Shown here: positions 33,975 through 42,689 of the stretch, piece by piece
Layout: each line of letters starts with the position of its first letter
Position numbering within the stretch: position 1 is the stretch's first letter
Source of the DNA: Comamonadaceae bacterium
Lineage (GTDB): Bacteria > Pseudomonadota > Gammaproteobacteria > Burkholderiales > Burkholderiaceae_C
DNA: 64,000 nucleotides
Direction: 5' to 3'
NCBI GenBank assembly: GCA_003599455.1
Contig: QZKF01000010.1
Span: 1-64,000 of the forward strand
Program-made: the position numbers and the translations under genes
The notes under the pieces: generated by a model
The model's input: only the letters and a program-made list of their open reading frames with translations
Told to the model about the DNA's origin: nothing
The model's database searches: none

Positions 33975-34515
33975 CCACGCAGTGCAGCACGCTGAGCCAG
34001 CGCAGCGCCGCGGGCGTGCCGAGCTGCAGGAAGATGCGATGCAGCCACAGCGCGGAAAACACCGCCGAGGCCACGTGCAGCGAGGGCAGGGCATTGCCCG
34101 AAGCGTCCAGGCCCTTCATGAAGGCGAGCTGCGGGTGCAGCGACCAGTCGATGTCGGGCACCGGCGTCTGCGTGGGAAACGCCCAGAACAGGGTCAGGCA
34201 GAACACGCACATCGCCGCGGTCCAGAGCCCCAGGCGCAGCAGCTCGCGCAGGTCGGGCTGCAGGGCCGTCGGCAGCGACACATAGACCCACAGCGACGCA
34301 TAGGCCGCGAAGGCCCATGGCGTGAACGGTATGTGGTCGTCAACCCAGGTCGTCGGCACCATCCAGGGCTCGCCCTGGGGATGGCGCAGCACCCAGAAGT
34401 AGGCCGCGAAGAACAGCACCATGAAGAGCGTCGTGCCCGGGGCCTTGACGTACCAGAGCACGGTGAGCCGGGACAGGGTGCGGCGCAGCCAGGTGCGGTC
34501 GGTGGAGGAGGGCAT
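33811..34515 (-). CDS. PAP2-superfamily membrane phosphatase
   Basis: 234 residues with about six membrane helices. The phosphatase motifs are NALPSLHVASAVFSALW (C2, SLH) and VAVRQHVFLDVLAGAAVG (C3, with RxxxHxxxD-like spacing). The C1 motif is weak, as in the inositol-phosphorylceramide-synthase-like branch. It probably removes phosphate from a lipid phosphate such as undecaprenyl or phosphatidic acid (family knowledge). It is divergent from the aryl-polyene operon and convergent with the acyltransferase. The start is ATG 34515. Confidence 0.82.
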   Translation of the reverse strand: MPSSTDRTWLRRTLSRLTVLWYVKAPGTTLFMVLFFAAYFWVLRHPQGEPWMVPTTWVDDHIPFTPWAFAAYASLWVYVSLPTALQPDLRELLRLGLWTAAMCVFCLTLFWAFPTQTPVPDIDWSLHPQLAFMKGLDASGNALPSLHVASAVFSALWLHRIFLQLGTPAALRWLSVLHCVVIVWSTVAVRQHVFLDVLAGAAVGGVFAWLSLRGAPAPARTGGAASAAAARHRR

Positions 34516-34592
34516 GCGGCAGGGGGGTGGTCGGGCGAGCGGGCTACTGTACAGCGCGCCGGGACGGCCACCGACCGTTGACAGGCGCTTTG

Positions 34593-34598
34593 TATAAT
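34593..34598 (+). promoter_or_regulatory. Perfect -10 hexamer upstream of the aryl-polyene operon
   Basis: TATAAT at 34593-34598 is the only consensus -10 in the gap before the first ACP gene. A TTGACA lies at 34578-34583, but at only 9 bp, too close to be its -35. No good -35 is seen at 16-18 bp, so an activator may be needed. The leader to the ACP start would be about 150 nt. Confidence 0.45.
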
Positions 34599-34755
34599 CT
34601 GCCGCCCTGCGAGCGTGCGGGCAGTGCATGTCCGCCAGAGGCCGCCACACCACAACAAGATGGCCTGTGTTCCGGACGGATTCCCCTGTTTCATTCCCGC
34701 GCAAAGGCCTGCATCCGGGCCCTGCCGTGCCGGTCAACCCCCCTGGGCGTTATTC

Positions 34756-34995
34756 ATGAGCTCCTCCGAACTGATCCGCAGCTTCCTCACCGACCGCCTG
34801 GGCGTGCAGCCCGACCAGATCCAGCCCGGCGCAGCGCTCGCCGAGCTGGGTGTGGACTCGCTCATGCTGGCCGAGCTGATGTTCGAAGCCGAGGACCGCT
34901 TCGGGGTGGAGATGCCGCCCGACCTGAAGCCGCCCCGCACCGTGGGCGACATGCAGGCCATCATCGATTCGCTGGCCGCCGTGAAGACCGGCTGA
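34756..34995 (+). CDS. Acyl carrier protein (aryl-polyene cluster, first)
   Basis: 79 residues, normal for an ACP. The phosphopantetheine serine is in GVDSLMLAELMFEAEDRFGV (helix II). It carries the growing polyene or starter acyl chain for the ketosynthases. ATG 34756 is chosen because it begins the ACP fold; the frame is open further upstream, but that part has no similarity. The ketosynthase gene starts 3 bp after the stop, so translation is coupled. It corresponds to one of the two ACPs (ApeE/ApeF) found in APE clusters. Confidence 0.9.
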   Translation: MSSSELIRSFLTDRLGVQPDQIQPGAALAELGVDSLMLAELMFEAEDRFGVEMPPDLKPPRTVGDMQAIIDSLAAVKTG

Positions 34996-34998
34996 GGC

Positions 34999-36261
34999 AT
35001 GGGCATCCACCGCGTCGCGATCACCGGTCTCGGTCTGATCAGCCCCTTTGGTGGTGATGCCGCGGATTTTTTCGACCGCCTGCTGGCCGGCGAGTCGGCG
35101 GTACGGTACCTGCAGACCGACGACCTGCCGCGGCCCCTGTCCACCCCGTTCGTGACCTGCCCCGGCTTCGACCCCGAAGCCGAGCTGGGCAAACCGCTCG
35201 CCCTCATGATGGAACGCTTCGCCCAGCTCGGCATGGCGGCGGCCTTTCGCGCCTGGGACCAAGCCGGCCTGCCGCGCCAGCCCGGGCCCGGCGCGGACGG
35301 GTCGCGCGACGACTGGGCCTGCATCTGGGGCACGGCGCTGGGTGGCGTGGCGGCGCACGAGCGCGGCAGCCGCGAGATGTGGCTCAAGGGCCGCGAGCGG
35401 CTGTCGCCGCTGTCGGTGGTGCTGGGCATGAACAACGCGGTCAACGCCCACATCTCCATCCAGCTCGGCCTGGGCGGCGTCAGCACCAGCCACACGGCGG
35501 CCTGCGCCTCCTCGGGCATCGCCATCGGCGAAGCGTTCCGGCGCGTGCGCAGCGGCGATGCGGCCGTGGTGCTCGCGGGGGGCTCCGACGTGTGCCAGAC
35601 CTACGGCGTGGTGCGCGCCTGGGAAGCGATGCGCGTGATGGCCCCCGGCGACGCACAAACCGCGCCCGGCGCGTGCCGGCCCTTCGCGGCGGACCGCGCG
35701 GGCCTGGTGCTCGGCGAAGGCGCGGCCGCGCTGGTGCTGGAGGCCTGGGACCACGCGGTATCCCGAGGCGCGACCATCCATGGTGAAATCGTCGGCTATG
35801 GAACCAGTTGCGATCACAGCCACCTGGTCCGCCCGCACCGGCAAGGCCAGGTGCGGGCGATGCGCGCCGCGCTCGCCGACGCGGGCCTGGCGCCGCAGCA
35901 CATCCACTACGTCAACGCCCACGGCACCGCCACGGTGGAGGGCGATCCGGTGGAGATCGCCGCCCTGCGCGAGGTGTTCGGCGACGGCGCGGCGGGGCTG
36001 CCCGTGAGCGCCACCAAATCCATGCACGGCCACCTGCTCGGCGCCTCGGGCGCGATCGAGGCCGTGGTCACCGCCCTGGCGCTGCGCGAGCAGGCGGTGC
36101 CGCCCACCGCCCACCTGGCCGGGCGAATCGACCCCGCCTGCGAGGGCGTCGACCACGTGCTGCAGGGCCGGCGTGGCGTGCCGCTGCAGGCGGCCCTGTC
36201 CAATTCCTTCGCCTTCGGCGGCAGCAACGCCGTGCTCGCCTTGCGCGCGCCGCCCCGTTGA
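34999..36261 (+). CDS. Beta-ketoacyl-ACP synthase, FabF type (aryl-polyene cluster)
   Basis: 420 residues. The nucleophile C169 is in SHTAACASSGIAIG. The two histidines are in YVNAHGTATVEGDPVE and KSMHGHLLGASGAIEA. All three catalytic residues of a condensing enzyme are intact. The C-terminus SNSFAFGGSNAVLAL is typical. It elongates the aryl polyene chain by decarboxylative condensation with malonyl-ACP. Two further ketosynthase-like genes lie at 44218 and 45414 in the same operon, as in other APE clusters with ApeO, ApeR and ApeC. Confidence 0.9.
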   Translation: MGIHRVAITGLGLISPFGGDAADFFDRLLAGESAVRYLQTDDLPRPLSTPFVTCPGFDPEAELGKPLALMMERFAQLGMAAAFRAWDQAGLPRQPGPGADGSRDDWACIWGTALGGVAAHERGSREMWLKGRERLSPLSVVLGMNNAVNAHISIQLGLGGVSTSHTAACASSGIAIGEAFRRVRSGDAAVVLAGGSDVCQTYGVVRAWEAMRVMAPGDAQTAPGACRPFAADRAGLVLGEGAAALVLEAWDHAVSRGATIHGEIVGYGTSCDHSHLVRPHRQGQVRAMRAALADAGLAPQHIHYVNAHGTATVEGDPVEIAALREVFGDGAAGLPVSATKSMHGHLLGASGAIEAVVTALALREQAVPPTAHLAGRIDPACEGVDHVLQGRRGVPLQAALSNSFAFGGSNAVLALRAPPR

Positions 36262-36292
36262 TGACCGCTTTCCGTTTCCCCGAGTGACCGCC

Positions 36293-36577
36293 ATGACCGA
36301 ACCCGTTTCCCCCGCCACCGTCGACGCCCTCTGGCCCGAGGTGGTTGCCCTGATCATCGAAGCCCTCAACATGGAGCTCGCGCCCGGCGAGGTGGACCCC
36401 GACGGCCCGCTCTACGGCGAGGGCATGGGGCTCGATTCCATCGACATGCTGGAGATCTCGCTCGTCATCTCCAAGCGCTACGGTTTCCAGATGCGCTCGG
36501 ACAACGCCGACAACGAGAAGATCTTCGCCTCGCCGCGCGCCCTGGCCGCCCACATCGCCAGCCAGCGCACCCAGTGA
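36293..36577 (+). CDS. Acyl carrier protein (aryl-polyene cluster, second)
   Basis: 94 residues. The phosphopantetheine site is GEGMGLDSIDMLEISLVISK (serine of DSI), followed by a normal helix III and a short tail. It differs clearly from the ACP at 34756, so each may have its own role, for example starter loading versus chain extension. It lies 31 bp after the ketosynthase and 1 bp before the COG4648 membrane gene. Confidence 0.88.
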   Translation: MTEPVSPATVDALWPEVVALIIEALNMELAPGEVDPDGPLYGEGMGLDSIDMLEISLVISKRYGFQMRSDNADNEKIFASPRALAAHIASQRTQ

Positions 36578-36578
36578 A

Positions 36579-37241
36579 ATGACCGTCACCACGGTGCTGC
36601 GGGACCTCGGCGTGCTGCTCCTGATGGCGGCCTGGGTGGTCGCGGCGCACGTCGGCAGCGCGGGCTGGGGCAACGCCGATTTCAACGCCGCCGTGGCCGT
36701 GCTGCCGATCGCGGCGGCGCTGCTGATGGCGCTGTGGCGCCTGCCGCAATGGGCCGTGCGCGCGGCCGGCGTGCTGGCCCTGCTCGCGTTGCTGGCCTGG
36801 CTCTGGCCCCAGCTGCGCCACAACGTGCCGCTGCTCTACTACCTGCAGCACCTGGGCATCCACGTGGCGCTGGGCGTGCTGTTCGGCAAGTCGCTGCTCG
36901 GTCCGGGCGACGCGCTCGTCACGCGCATGGCGCGGCGCATCTTCGGACACGAGCTGTCGGCGCGCAAGCTGCGCTACACGCGCGGCGTCACGCTGGCCTG
37001 GACGGTCTTCTTCCTCGTCAACGCGCTGGTGTCCACGCTGCTGTTCATCTGGGCGCCGCCGGCCATCTGGTCGGTGCACGCCAACCTGCTCACCGGGCCG
37101 CTGATCGGCCTGATGTTCCTGGTCGAGCACATCTGGCGCATGTGCGTGCTGCCGCCGCACGAACGCCCCGGCATCGCCGCCATCGTGCAGGCCTACCGGC
37201 GCGAATCGGCGCAGCGCGGCGCCGGCGCCACGCGGCCATGA
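36579..37241 (+). CDS. COG4648-type membrane protein of aryl-polyene clusters
   Basis: 220 residues with five or six membrane helices (VLLLMAAWVVAAHVGSAGW, LPIAAALLMALWRL, then further pairs ending in LIGLMFLVEHIWRMC). Homologues are conserved in APE loci next to the ligase, but no biochemical role is established. A scaffold or transport function at the inner membrane is often guessed. Its stop overlaps the ATG of the ligase gene (ATGA). Confidence 0.75.
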   Translation: MTVTTVLRDLGVLLLMAAWVVAAHVGSAGWGNADFNAAVAVLPIAAALLMALWRLPQWAVRAAGVLALLALLAWLWPQLRHNVPLLYYLQHLGIHVALGVLFGKSLLGPGDALVTRMARRIFGHELSARKLRYTRGVTLAWTVFFLVNALVSTLLFIWAPPAIWSVHANLLTGPLIGLMFLVEHIWRMCVLPPHERPGIAAIVQAYRRESAQRGAGATRP

Positions 37242-38587
37242 GCGCCTCCCCGCTGATCGGTGGCCGCGGCCTGGACGACGTGCTGGCCTGGCGCGCGCAG
37301 GGCCCGGTGCGGGTGCGTGAGTTCCTCGCCGACGCGCAGGCGCTCGCCGCCCTGCTGCCCCCGGGCGGCTGGCTGCTCAACATGTGCGACGACCGCTACC
37401 ACTTCGCCGTGGGCTTTGTCGCCGGCCTGCTCGCCGGCAAGGTCAGCCTGCAGCCCTCGTCGCAGTCGCCCGAGACGCTGCAGCGCCTCGCGGCCGACCA
37501 CCCTGGCACCGCCTGGCTGGGCGAGAAGCCGGTGGACGTGCCCGGCCTGCCCGGCACCCTGTTCCCCGAGCCCGCCGCGCTGGCGCGCCCCGACGTGCAC
37601 GAGATGCCGCTGATCGACGACGAACGCCTCGTGGCCATCCTGTTCACCTCGGGCTCCACCGGCCTGCCGCAGCCGCACCGCAAGACCTGGGGCAAGCTGG
37701 TGCTGAACGGCCGCGCCGAAGCCGCGGCGCTGGGCCTGCTGCAGCGGCCGCTGGCCATCGTCGGCACCGTGCCCACGCAGCACAGCTACGGCTTCGAGTC
37801 CACCTTCCTGGTCGCCCTGCACGGTGGCTGCCAGTTCGCGGCCGCCAAGCCCTTCTACCCGCAGGACATCGTGGCCGCGCTGCAGGCCCTGCCGCGCCCG
37901 CGCATGCTGGTGACCACGCCGTTCCACCTTTCGGCCCTGCTGGCCTCGGAGCTGCCGGTGCCGCCGCTGGACCTGGTGCTCTCGGCCACCGCGCCGCTCA
38001 GCCCCGATCTCGCGCGCCGCGCCGAAGCACGCTGTGGCGCGCCGGTGCACGAGATCTACGGCTCCACCGAGTCGTCCGCGCTGGCCAGCCGCCGCACGCT
38101 CGACGGCGCGGCCTGGCACCCGCTGCACGCGGTGCGGCTCGAGCACGAGGGCGACACCACCTATGCCAGCGGCGGCCACGTCGAAGGCCGCGTGCCGCTG
38201 GCCGACGTCATCGAGTCCTGCGCCAACGGGGACTTCCTGCTGCACGGCCGCCACGCCGACCTGGTCAACATCGCGGGCAAGCGCACCTCGCTGGCCTACC
38301 TCAACCACCAGATCGGCGCGCTGCCGGGCGTGGTCGATGCGGCCTTCTTCCTGCCCGACGAGGCCGAGGGCGGGGAGGGCGTGACGCGCCTGGCCGCCTT
38401 CGTGGTGGCGCCCACGCTGGACGCGCGCACCCTGCTCGCCGGCCTGCGCCCGCGGCTCGACGCGATCTTTCTGCCGCGCCCGCTGGTGCTGGTGGACGCC
38501 CTGCCGCGCAACGCCACCGGCAAGCTGCCGCGCCAGGCGCTGCAGGCGCTGTACGACGAGATGGTGGGCCGGCATGGACAGCGCTGA
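37238..38587 (+). CDS. AMP-dependent acyl/aryl ligase (ApeH-like)
   Basis: 449 residues, shorter than typical 500-550 ANL enzymes. The adenylation motif ILFTSGSTGLPQPHRKTWGK is at about residues 130-149. The A5 motif is EIYGSTESSALASR and the hinge is GRHADLVNIAGKRTSLA. The final lysine is in RNATGKLPRQALQ. In APE loci this enzyme activates the aromatic starter (such as 4-hydroxybenzoate or a cinnamate) and loads it on an ACP. It overlaps the preceding gene by 4 bp and the following dehydratase gene by 14 bp. Confidence 0.87.
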   Translation: MSASPLIGGRGLDDVLAWRAQGPVRVREFLADAQALAALLPPGGWLLNMCDDRYHFAVGFVAGLLAGKVSLQPSSQSPETLQRLAADHPGTAWLGEKPVDVPGLPGTLFPEPAALARPDVHEMPLIDDERLVAILFTSGSTGLPQPHRKTWGKLVLNGRAEAAALGLLQRPLAIVGTVPTQHSYGFESTFLVALHGGCQFAAAKPFYPQDIVAALQALPRPRMLVTTPFHLSALLASELPVPPLDLVLSATAPLSPDLARRAEARCGAPVHEIYGSTESSALASRRTLDGAAWHPLHAVRLEHEGDTTYASGGHVEGRVPLADVIESCANGDFLLHGRHADLVNIAGKRTSLAYLNHQIGALPGVVDAAFFLPDEAEGGEGVTRLAAFVVAPTLDARTLLAGLRPRLDAIFLPRPLVLVDALPRNATGKLPRQALQALYDEMVGRHGQR

Positions 38588-38882
38588 GTTCAGCTGGGCC
38601 GTGCCGCCCGACCACCCGGCCTTTGCCGGCCACTTTCCGGCGCGGCCCATCGTGCCCGGCGTGGTGCTGCTCGACCAGGCGATCCTGTTCGCCGGGCAGA
38701 TGCGCGGCCTGCCGCACGCCGCCGGCTGGCAGATCGCGCAGGCCAAGTTCTTCGTGCCGGTCGGTCCCTCGCAGTTGCTGCGCTTCGCGCTGCAGACCAC
38801 GCCGCGCGGCGCCATCGCCTTCAGCGTGCGCTGCGAGGGCCGCGAGGTCGCGGCCGGCAACCTGGTGCCGCCCGCGCCATGA
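38574..38882 (+). CDS. Hotdog-fold 3-hydroxyacyl-ACP dehydratase (ApeI-like)
   Basis: 102 residues, a single FabZ/FabA-like hotdog domain. The catalytic-histidine motif is HPAFAGHFPARPIVPGVVLL (H in GHFP). It dehydrates the 3-hydroxyacyl-ACP to the trans-enoyl form that remains in the polyene. The domain is short but complete for this subfamily. It is overlapped by the ligase gene and by the downstream acyltransferase (ATGA). It works with the second hotdog protein at 46205. Confidence 0.85.
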   Translation: MDSAEFSWAVPPDHPAFAGHFPARPIVPGVVLLDQAILFAGQMRGLPHAAGWQIAQAKFFVPVGPSQLLRFALQTTPRGAIAFSVRCEGREVAAGNLVPPAP

Positions 38883-39787
38883 CCGGCGGACCCACCCCCG
38901 AGTGGATGCGCGAGCAGGAGCGCAGCCACCTCGGCGCGCTGCGGCTCATGGTGTGGATTTCGCTGCGCCTGGGCCGGCCGTTCGGCCGCGTGGTGCTGCG
39001 CTTCGTGGCGCTGTACTTCGTGCTGTTCTCGCCCAGGGCCCGCCGCAACGGCCGCGCCTACCTGGAACGCGCGCTCGGGCGGCGGCCGCGCTGGATCGAT
39101 GGTTATCGCCACGTGTTCAGCTTCGCCAGCACGGTGCACGACCGCATCTACCTGCTCAACGACCGCTTCGACCTGTTCGACATCGAGTTCGTGGGGGCCG
39201 AGAGCGTGCAGCGGGCGCTGGACAGCGCGCCCGGCGGCGCCTTGCTGGTGGGCGCCCACCTGGGCAGCTTCGAGGTGCTGCGCGCCATGGCCCACCAGCA
39301 CGCGCACACGCCGGTGGCGATGATGATGTACGAGGACAACGCGCGCAAGATCAACGCCATCCTGCACGCCATCAACCCGCACGCGCAGCAGGACGTGGTG
39401 GCGCTGGGGCGCCCGGACGCGATGCTCAAGGCGCGCGACCGGCTCGATGCGGGGCATCTCGTGGGTTTGCTGGCCGACCGTTCCCTCGCTCACGACGCTA
39501 CCGCAGAATGCATGTTCCTTGGCGCGCCGGCGCGTTTCCCGCTGGGGCCCTGGCGCATGGCGGCGATGCTGCGCCGGCCGGTGTTCCTCATGGCCGGCCT
39601 GTACCTCGGCGGCAACCGCTACCAGCTGCATTTCGAGTTGCTGGCGGATTTTTCCACGGTCGAACGGATCCACCGTGAAGCGGCCATGGCGCAGGCCATG
39701 CAGGCCTATGCCGACCGGCTCGGCGACTTCTGCCGCCGCGCCCCGTACAACTGGTTCAACTTTTTCGACTTCTGGCAGCGCACATGA
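38879..39787 (+). CDS. LpxL/HtrB-like lipid acyltransferase (aryl-polyene cluster)
   Basis: 302 residues. One N-terminal membrane segment is followed by the LpxL-family acyltransferase domain. The H-x4-E catalytic motif is seen in GAHLGSFEVLRAM, and the second block in LLADRSLAH. Such proteins attach the polyene acyl group to a lipid or sugar acceptor so that the pigment is anchored in the outer membrane (inferred from APE clusters). The stop overlaps the ATG of the LolA-like gene (ATGA). Confidence 0.82.
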   Translation: MTGGPTPEWMREQERSHLGALRLMVWISLRLGRPFGRVVLRFVALYFVLFSPRARRNGRAYLERALGRRPRWIDGYRHVFSFASTVHDRIYLLNDRFDLFDIEFVGAESVQRALDSAPGGALLVGAHLGSFEVLRAMAHQHAHTPVAMMMYEDNARKINAILHAINPHAQQDVVALGRPDAMLKARDRLDAGHLVGLLADRSLAHDATAECMFLGAPARFPLGPWRMAAMLRRPVFLMAGLYLGGNRYQLHFELLADFSTVERIHREAAMAQAMQAYADRLGDFCRRAPYNWFNFFDFWQRT

Positions 39788-40353
39788 TTCGACGACTCTT
39801 CACCGGCCTCGTGCTCCTGGGCTGCACCGCCCTGGCACACGCCGCCTTCGACATCGACCAGCTCATGGCCGAGCTCGCCCGCAACCCCGGCGGGCACGCG
39901 AAGTTCGTCGAGAAGCGCCACCTCGCGCTGCTCGACAAACCGGTGGTGGCCACCGGCGAGATGTTCTACAACGCGCCCGACCGGCTGGAGAAACGCACCT
40001 ACACGCCCAAGGCCGAGACCATGGTGCTGTACAAGGACACGCTGAGCCTGGAGCGCGACCGGCGCAAGCTGCAGATCCAGCTCGGCCAGCGGCCCGAGGT
40101 CGCGGCTTTCGTCGAGAGCATCCGCAGCACGCTGCAGGGCAACCGCGCGACGCTGGAAGCCAACTACCGGCTCGCGCTCACCGGCAGCCTCGACGCCTGG
40201 GTGCTGACCCTGGTGCCGACCGAACCGCGCATCGCCACGCTGTTGCAGCGCATCACCGTGAGCGGCGTGCGCCAGCAGGTGCTGGGCATCGACTACCTGC
40301 AGGCCGACGGTGACCGCACCGAAATGCGCATCGAGCCGGTGAAGGTTCCATGA
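39784..40353 (+). CDS. LolA-like periplasmic outer-membrane carrier
   Basis: 189 residues with an N-terminal signal peptide (RLFTGLVLLGCTALAHA). The rest fits the LolA/LolB half-barrel, with RNPGGHAKFVEKRHLALLD and TGEMFYNAPDRLEKRTYTP as recognisable strands. It may carry the lipid-linked polyene across the periplasm. The cysteine in the signal is not followed by a clear lipobox, so a soluble protein is assumed. It overlaps the MMPL gene (ATGA). Confidence 0.8.
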   Translation: MIRRLFTGLVLLGCTALAHAAFDIDQLMAELARNPGGHAKFVEKRHLALLDKPVVATGEMFYNAPDRLEKRTYTPKAETMVLYKDTLSLERDRRKLQIQLGQRPEVAAFVESIRSTLQGNRATLEANYRLALTGSLDAWVLTLVPTEPRIATLLQRITVSGVRQQVLGIDYLQADGDRTEMRIEPVKVP

Positions 40354-42689
40354 CCGGCAGCGCCCTGCGAGCCCTGCTGGTCTGGCTGCTGGCCATGCTG
40401 CTCGGTGCGGTGGTGGTCTGGAACACCCGCTTCTCGGCCGACGTGTCCTTCTTCCTGCCCTCGCGGCCCACCGCCGAGCAGGCGGTGATGGTCGACCAGC
40501 TGCGCGAAGGCGCGGTCTCGCGCCTGCTGATGCTCTCCATCGAGGGCGGCGACGCGGGCCAGCGCGCCCGCGCCTCGCGCGCGCTGCGCACCGCGCTCAC
40601 CGGCGCGAGCGATTTCGCCACCGTGCAGAACGGCGAGGCCGAGGGCCTGGACGCCGCGCGCGACGTGCTGCTGCGCCACCGCTACCTGCTCAGCACCGCG
40701 GTCACGCCCGAGCGCTTCAGCGTGGAAGGCCTGCGCAGCGCGGTGAACAACAGCATCGACCTGCTGAGCTCCTCGGCCGGCCTGCTGTTCAAGCCCTACC
40801 TCGCGCGCGACCCCACCGGTGAGCTGGTCGAGCTGGTCTCGGGGCTCAATGCGGGCGTGCAACCCGATCAGCGCGAGGGCGTCTGGGCCTCGCGCGACGG
40901 CGAGCGCGCGATGCTGCTGGTGCAGACGCGCGCGCTCGGCTCCGACACCGACGGCCAGGCCGCGGCGATCGCGCTGATCCGCGCGCGCTTCGCCGAAGCC
41001 ACCGCCTTGCCCGGGCTCGACGGCCTCAGGCTGCAGATGTCCGGCCCGGGCATGTTCGCGGTGCAGTCGCGCGCCACCATCCAGCAGGAGGTCACGCGCC
41101 TGTCCATCCTGAGTTCGCTGGCCATCGCGCTGCTGCTGGGCTTCATCTACCGCCGCACGCGCCTGCTGCTGCTCACCCTGGTGCCGGTGCTCAGCGGCAC
41201 GCTGGCCGGCGTGGTGGTGGTGGGCCTGGTGCACGGCACGGTGTTCGGCATCACCGTGGGTTTCGGCGCCGCGCTGATCGGCGAGGCGGTGGACTACGCG
41301 ATCTACTACTTCGTGCAGTCCGGCCGGCTCGGCCAGGCGTCCTGGCGCGAGCGCTACTGGCCCACCATCCGCCTGGGCGTGCTGACCTCGCTGTTCGGTT
41401 TCGGCGCGCTGCTGTTCTCGGGCTTTCCCGGCCTGGCCCAGCTCGGTCTGTACGCGCTCACCGGCGTGCTCACCGCCGCGGTCGTCACGCGCTACCTGCT
41501 GCCCCGGCTCGCGGGCCCCGGCGTGCACCTGCACGATGGCGCGCGCCTGGGTCGCCGGCTGCGCCCGCTGGTGGCGCACGCCGGCGCGCTGCGCTGGCCC
41601 CTGCTGGCGCTGGTGCTGGTGGCCGCGGCCTACCTCGCCCAGCACCGCAACGACCTCTGGTACCCCAACCTCTCGGCCCTGTCCACCGTGAGCGCCAGCG
41701 AGGCCGAGCTCGACGGGCGCCTGCGCGCCGACCTCGGCGCGCCCGACGCGCGCTACATGGCGGTGATCACCGCGCCCGACCGCGAAAGCGCGCTGCAGGC
41801 GGCCGAGCGCGCCGGCGCGCAGCTGAAGCGGCTGGTGGACGCAGGACTGATTGGCGGCTTCGACAGCCCGGCGCGTTTCCTGCCCAGCGACGCGGCGCAG
41901 AACGCGCGGCGCGCGAGCCTGCCGCCGGCCGACGAGCTGCGCGCGCGGCTGGCGCTGGCGCTGGCCGATGGCCCGCTGTCGGCCGGGCGCCTGCAGCCCT
42001 TCGTGGACGACGTGCAGGCCGCACGCGCTTCCACCAACCTCACACGCCAGGACCTCGACGGCACCGGCCTGGCGCTCGCGGTGGACGCGCTGCTGCTGCA
42101 GCGCCCCGGCGGCTGGAGCGTGCTGCTGCCGCTGCGCCCGGCGCCCGGTGACGCGGACACCGGCATCCCGGTGCAGGCCGTGCGCGATGCGCTGGCCGGC
42201 AGCGGCGCGCTGTTCATCGACCTCAAGGGCGAGTTCGACGCGCTGTACGGCGAGTACATCCAGGAGGCGATCCAGCTGTCGGCCGCTGGTTGCCTGGCCA
42301 TCGTCGTGGCGCTGGCCTTCGTGCTGCGCAGCGGCCGCCGGCTCGCGGGTGTGATGCTGCCGCTGGTGATGGCGGTGATGCTGGTGGTGGCGGGCCTGCA
42401 CGCCAGCGGCGAGCGCCTGCACCTGCTGCACCTGGTGGGCATGCTGCTCACCGTGGCCGTGGGCTCGAACTACGCGCTGTTCTTCGACCGCCTCGCCGTG
42501 GGCGAGCCGCTGGACGACGAGACCCTGCTGTCCATCGCGGTGGCCAGCGTCACCACCGTGATCGGCTTCGGCGTGCTGGCCTGGTCGTCGGTGCCGGTGC
42601 TGCACGCGATCGGTGCCACCGTGGGGCCGGGTGCGGTGCTCGCGCTGCTGCTCTCGGCGGTGTTCGCCGTGCGAAAGCCCGCCGCATGA
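40350..42689 (+). CDS. MMPL/RND-type exporter (aryl-polyene cluster)
   Basis: 779 residues, typical for the MMPL family. A first helix (residues 4-24) and a large periplasmic part are followed by a five- to six-helix block (about 250-390: LSILSSLAIALLLGFIYRR, VGFGAALIGEAVDYAIYYFV). A second loop and a second helix block end at about 779. It probably flips or exports the polyene lipid by proton motive force. Neighbouring LolA-like and acyltransferase genes support this. The frame begins with ATGA overlap. Confidence 0.88.
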   Translation: MTGSALRALLVWLLAMLLGAVVVWNTRFSADVSFFLPSRPTAEQAVMVDQLREGAVSRLLMLSIEGGDAGQRARASRALRTALTGASDFATVQNGEAEGLDAARDVLLRHRYLLSTAVTPERFSVEGLRSAVNNSIDLLSSSAGLLFKPYLARDPTGELVELVSGLNAGVQPDQREGVWASRDGERAMLLVQTRALGSDTDGQAAAIALIRARFAEATALPGLDGLRLQMSGPGMFAVQSRATIQQEVTRLSILSSLAIALLLGFIYRRTRLLLLTLVPVLSGTLAGVVVVGLVHGTVFGITVGFGAALIGEAVDYAIYYFVQSGRLGQASWRERYWPTIRLGVLTSLFGFGALLFSGFPGLAQLGLYALTGVLTAAVVTRYLLPRLAGPGVHLHDGARLGRRLRPLVAHAGALRWPLLALVLVAAAYLAQHRNDLWYPNLSALSTVSASEAELDGRLRADLGAPDARYMAVITAPDRESALQAAERAGAQLKRLVDAGLIGGFDSPARFLPSDAAQNARRASLPPADELRARLALALADGPLSAGRLQPFVDDVQAARASTNLTRQDLDGTGLALAVDALLLQRPGGWSVLLPLRPAPGDADTGIPVQAVRDALAGSGALFIDLKGEFDALYGEYIQEAIQLSAAGCLAIVVALAFVLRSGRRLAGVMLPLVMAVMLVVAGLHASGERLHLLHLVGMLLTVAVGSNYALFFDRLAVGEPLDDETLLSIAVASVTTVIGFGVLAWSSVPVLHAIGATVGPGAVLALLLSAVFAVRKPAA

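Noticed and set aside
34578-34598. TTGACA and TATAAT as one promoter
   Set aside because: The hexamers are only 9 bp apart, too short for sigma-70. Only the -10 is listed, with modest confidence.
37193-39673. An 826-codon minus-strand open frame
   Set aside because: It is antisense to the aryl-polyene ligase, dehydratase and acyltransferase genes, which have intact motifs and 4- to 14-bp overlaps with each other.
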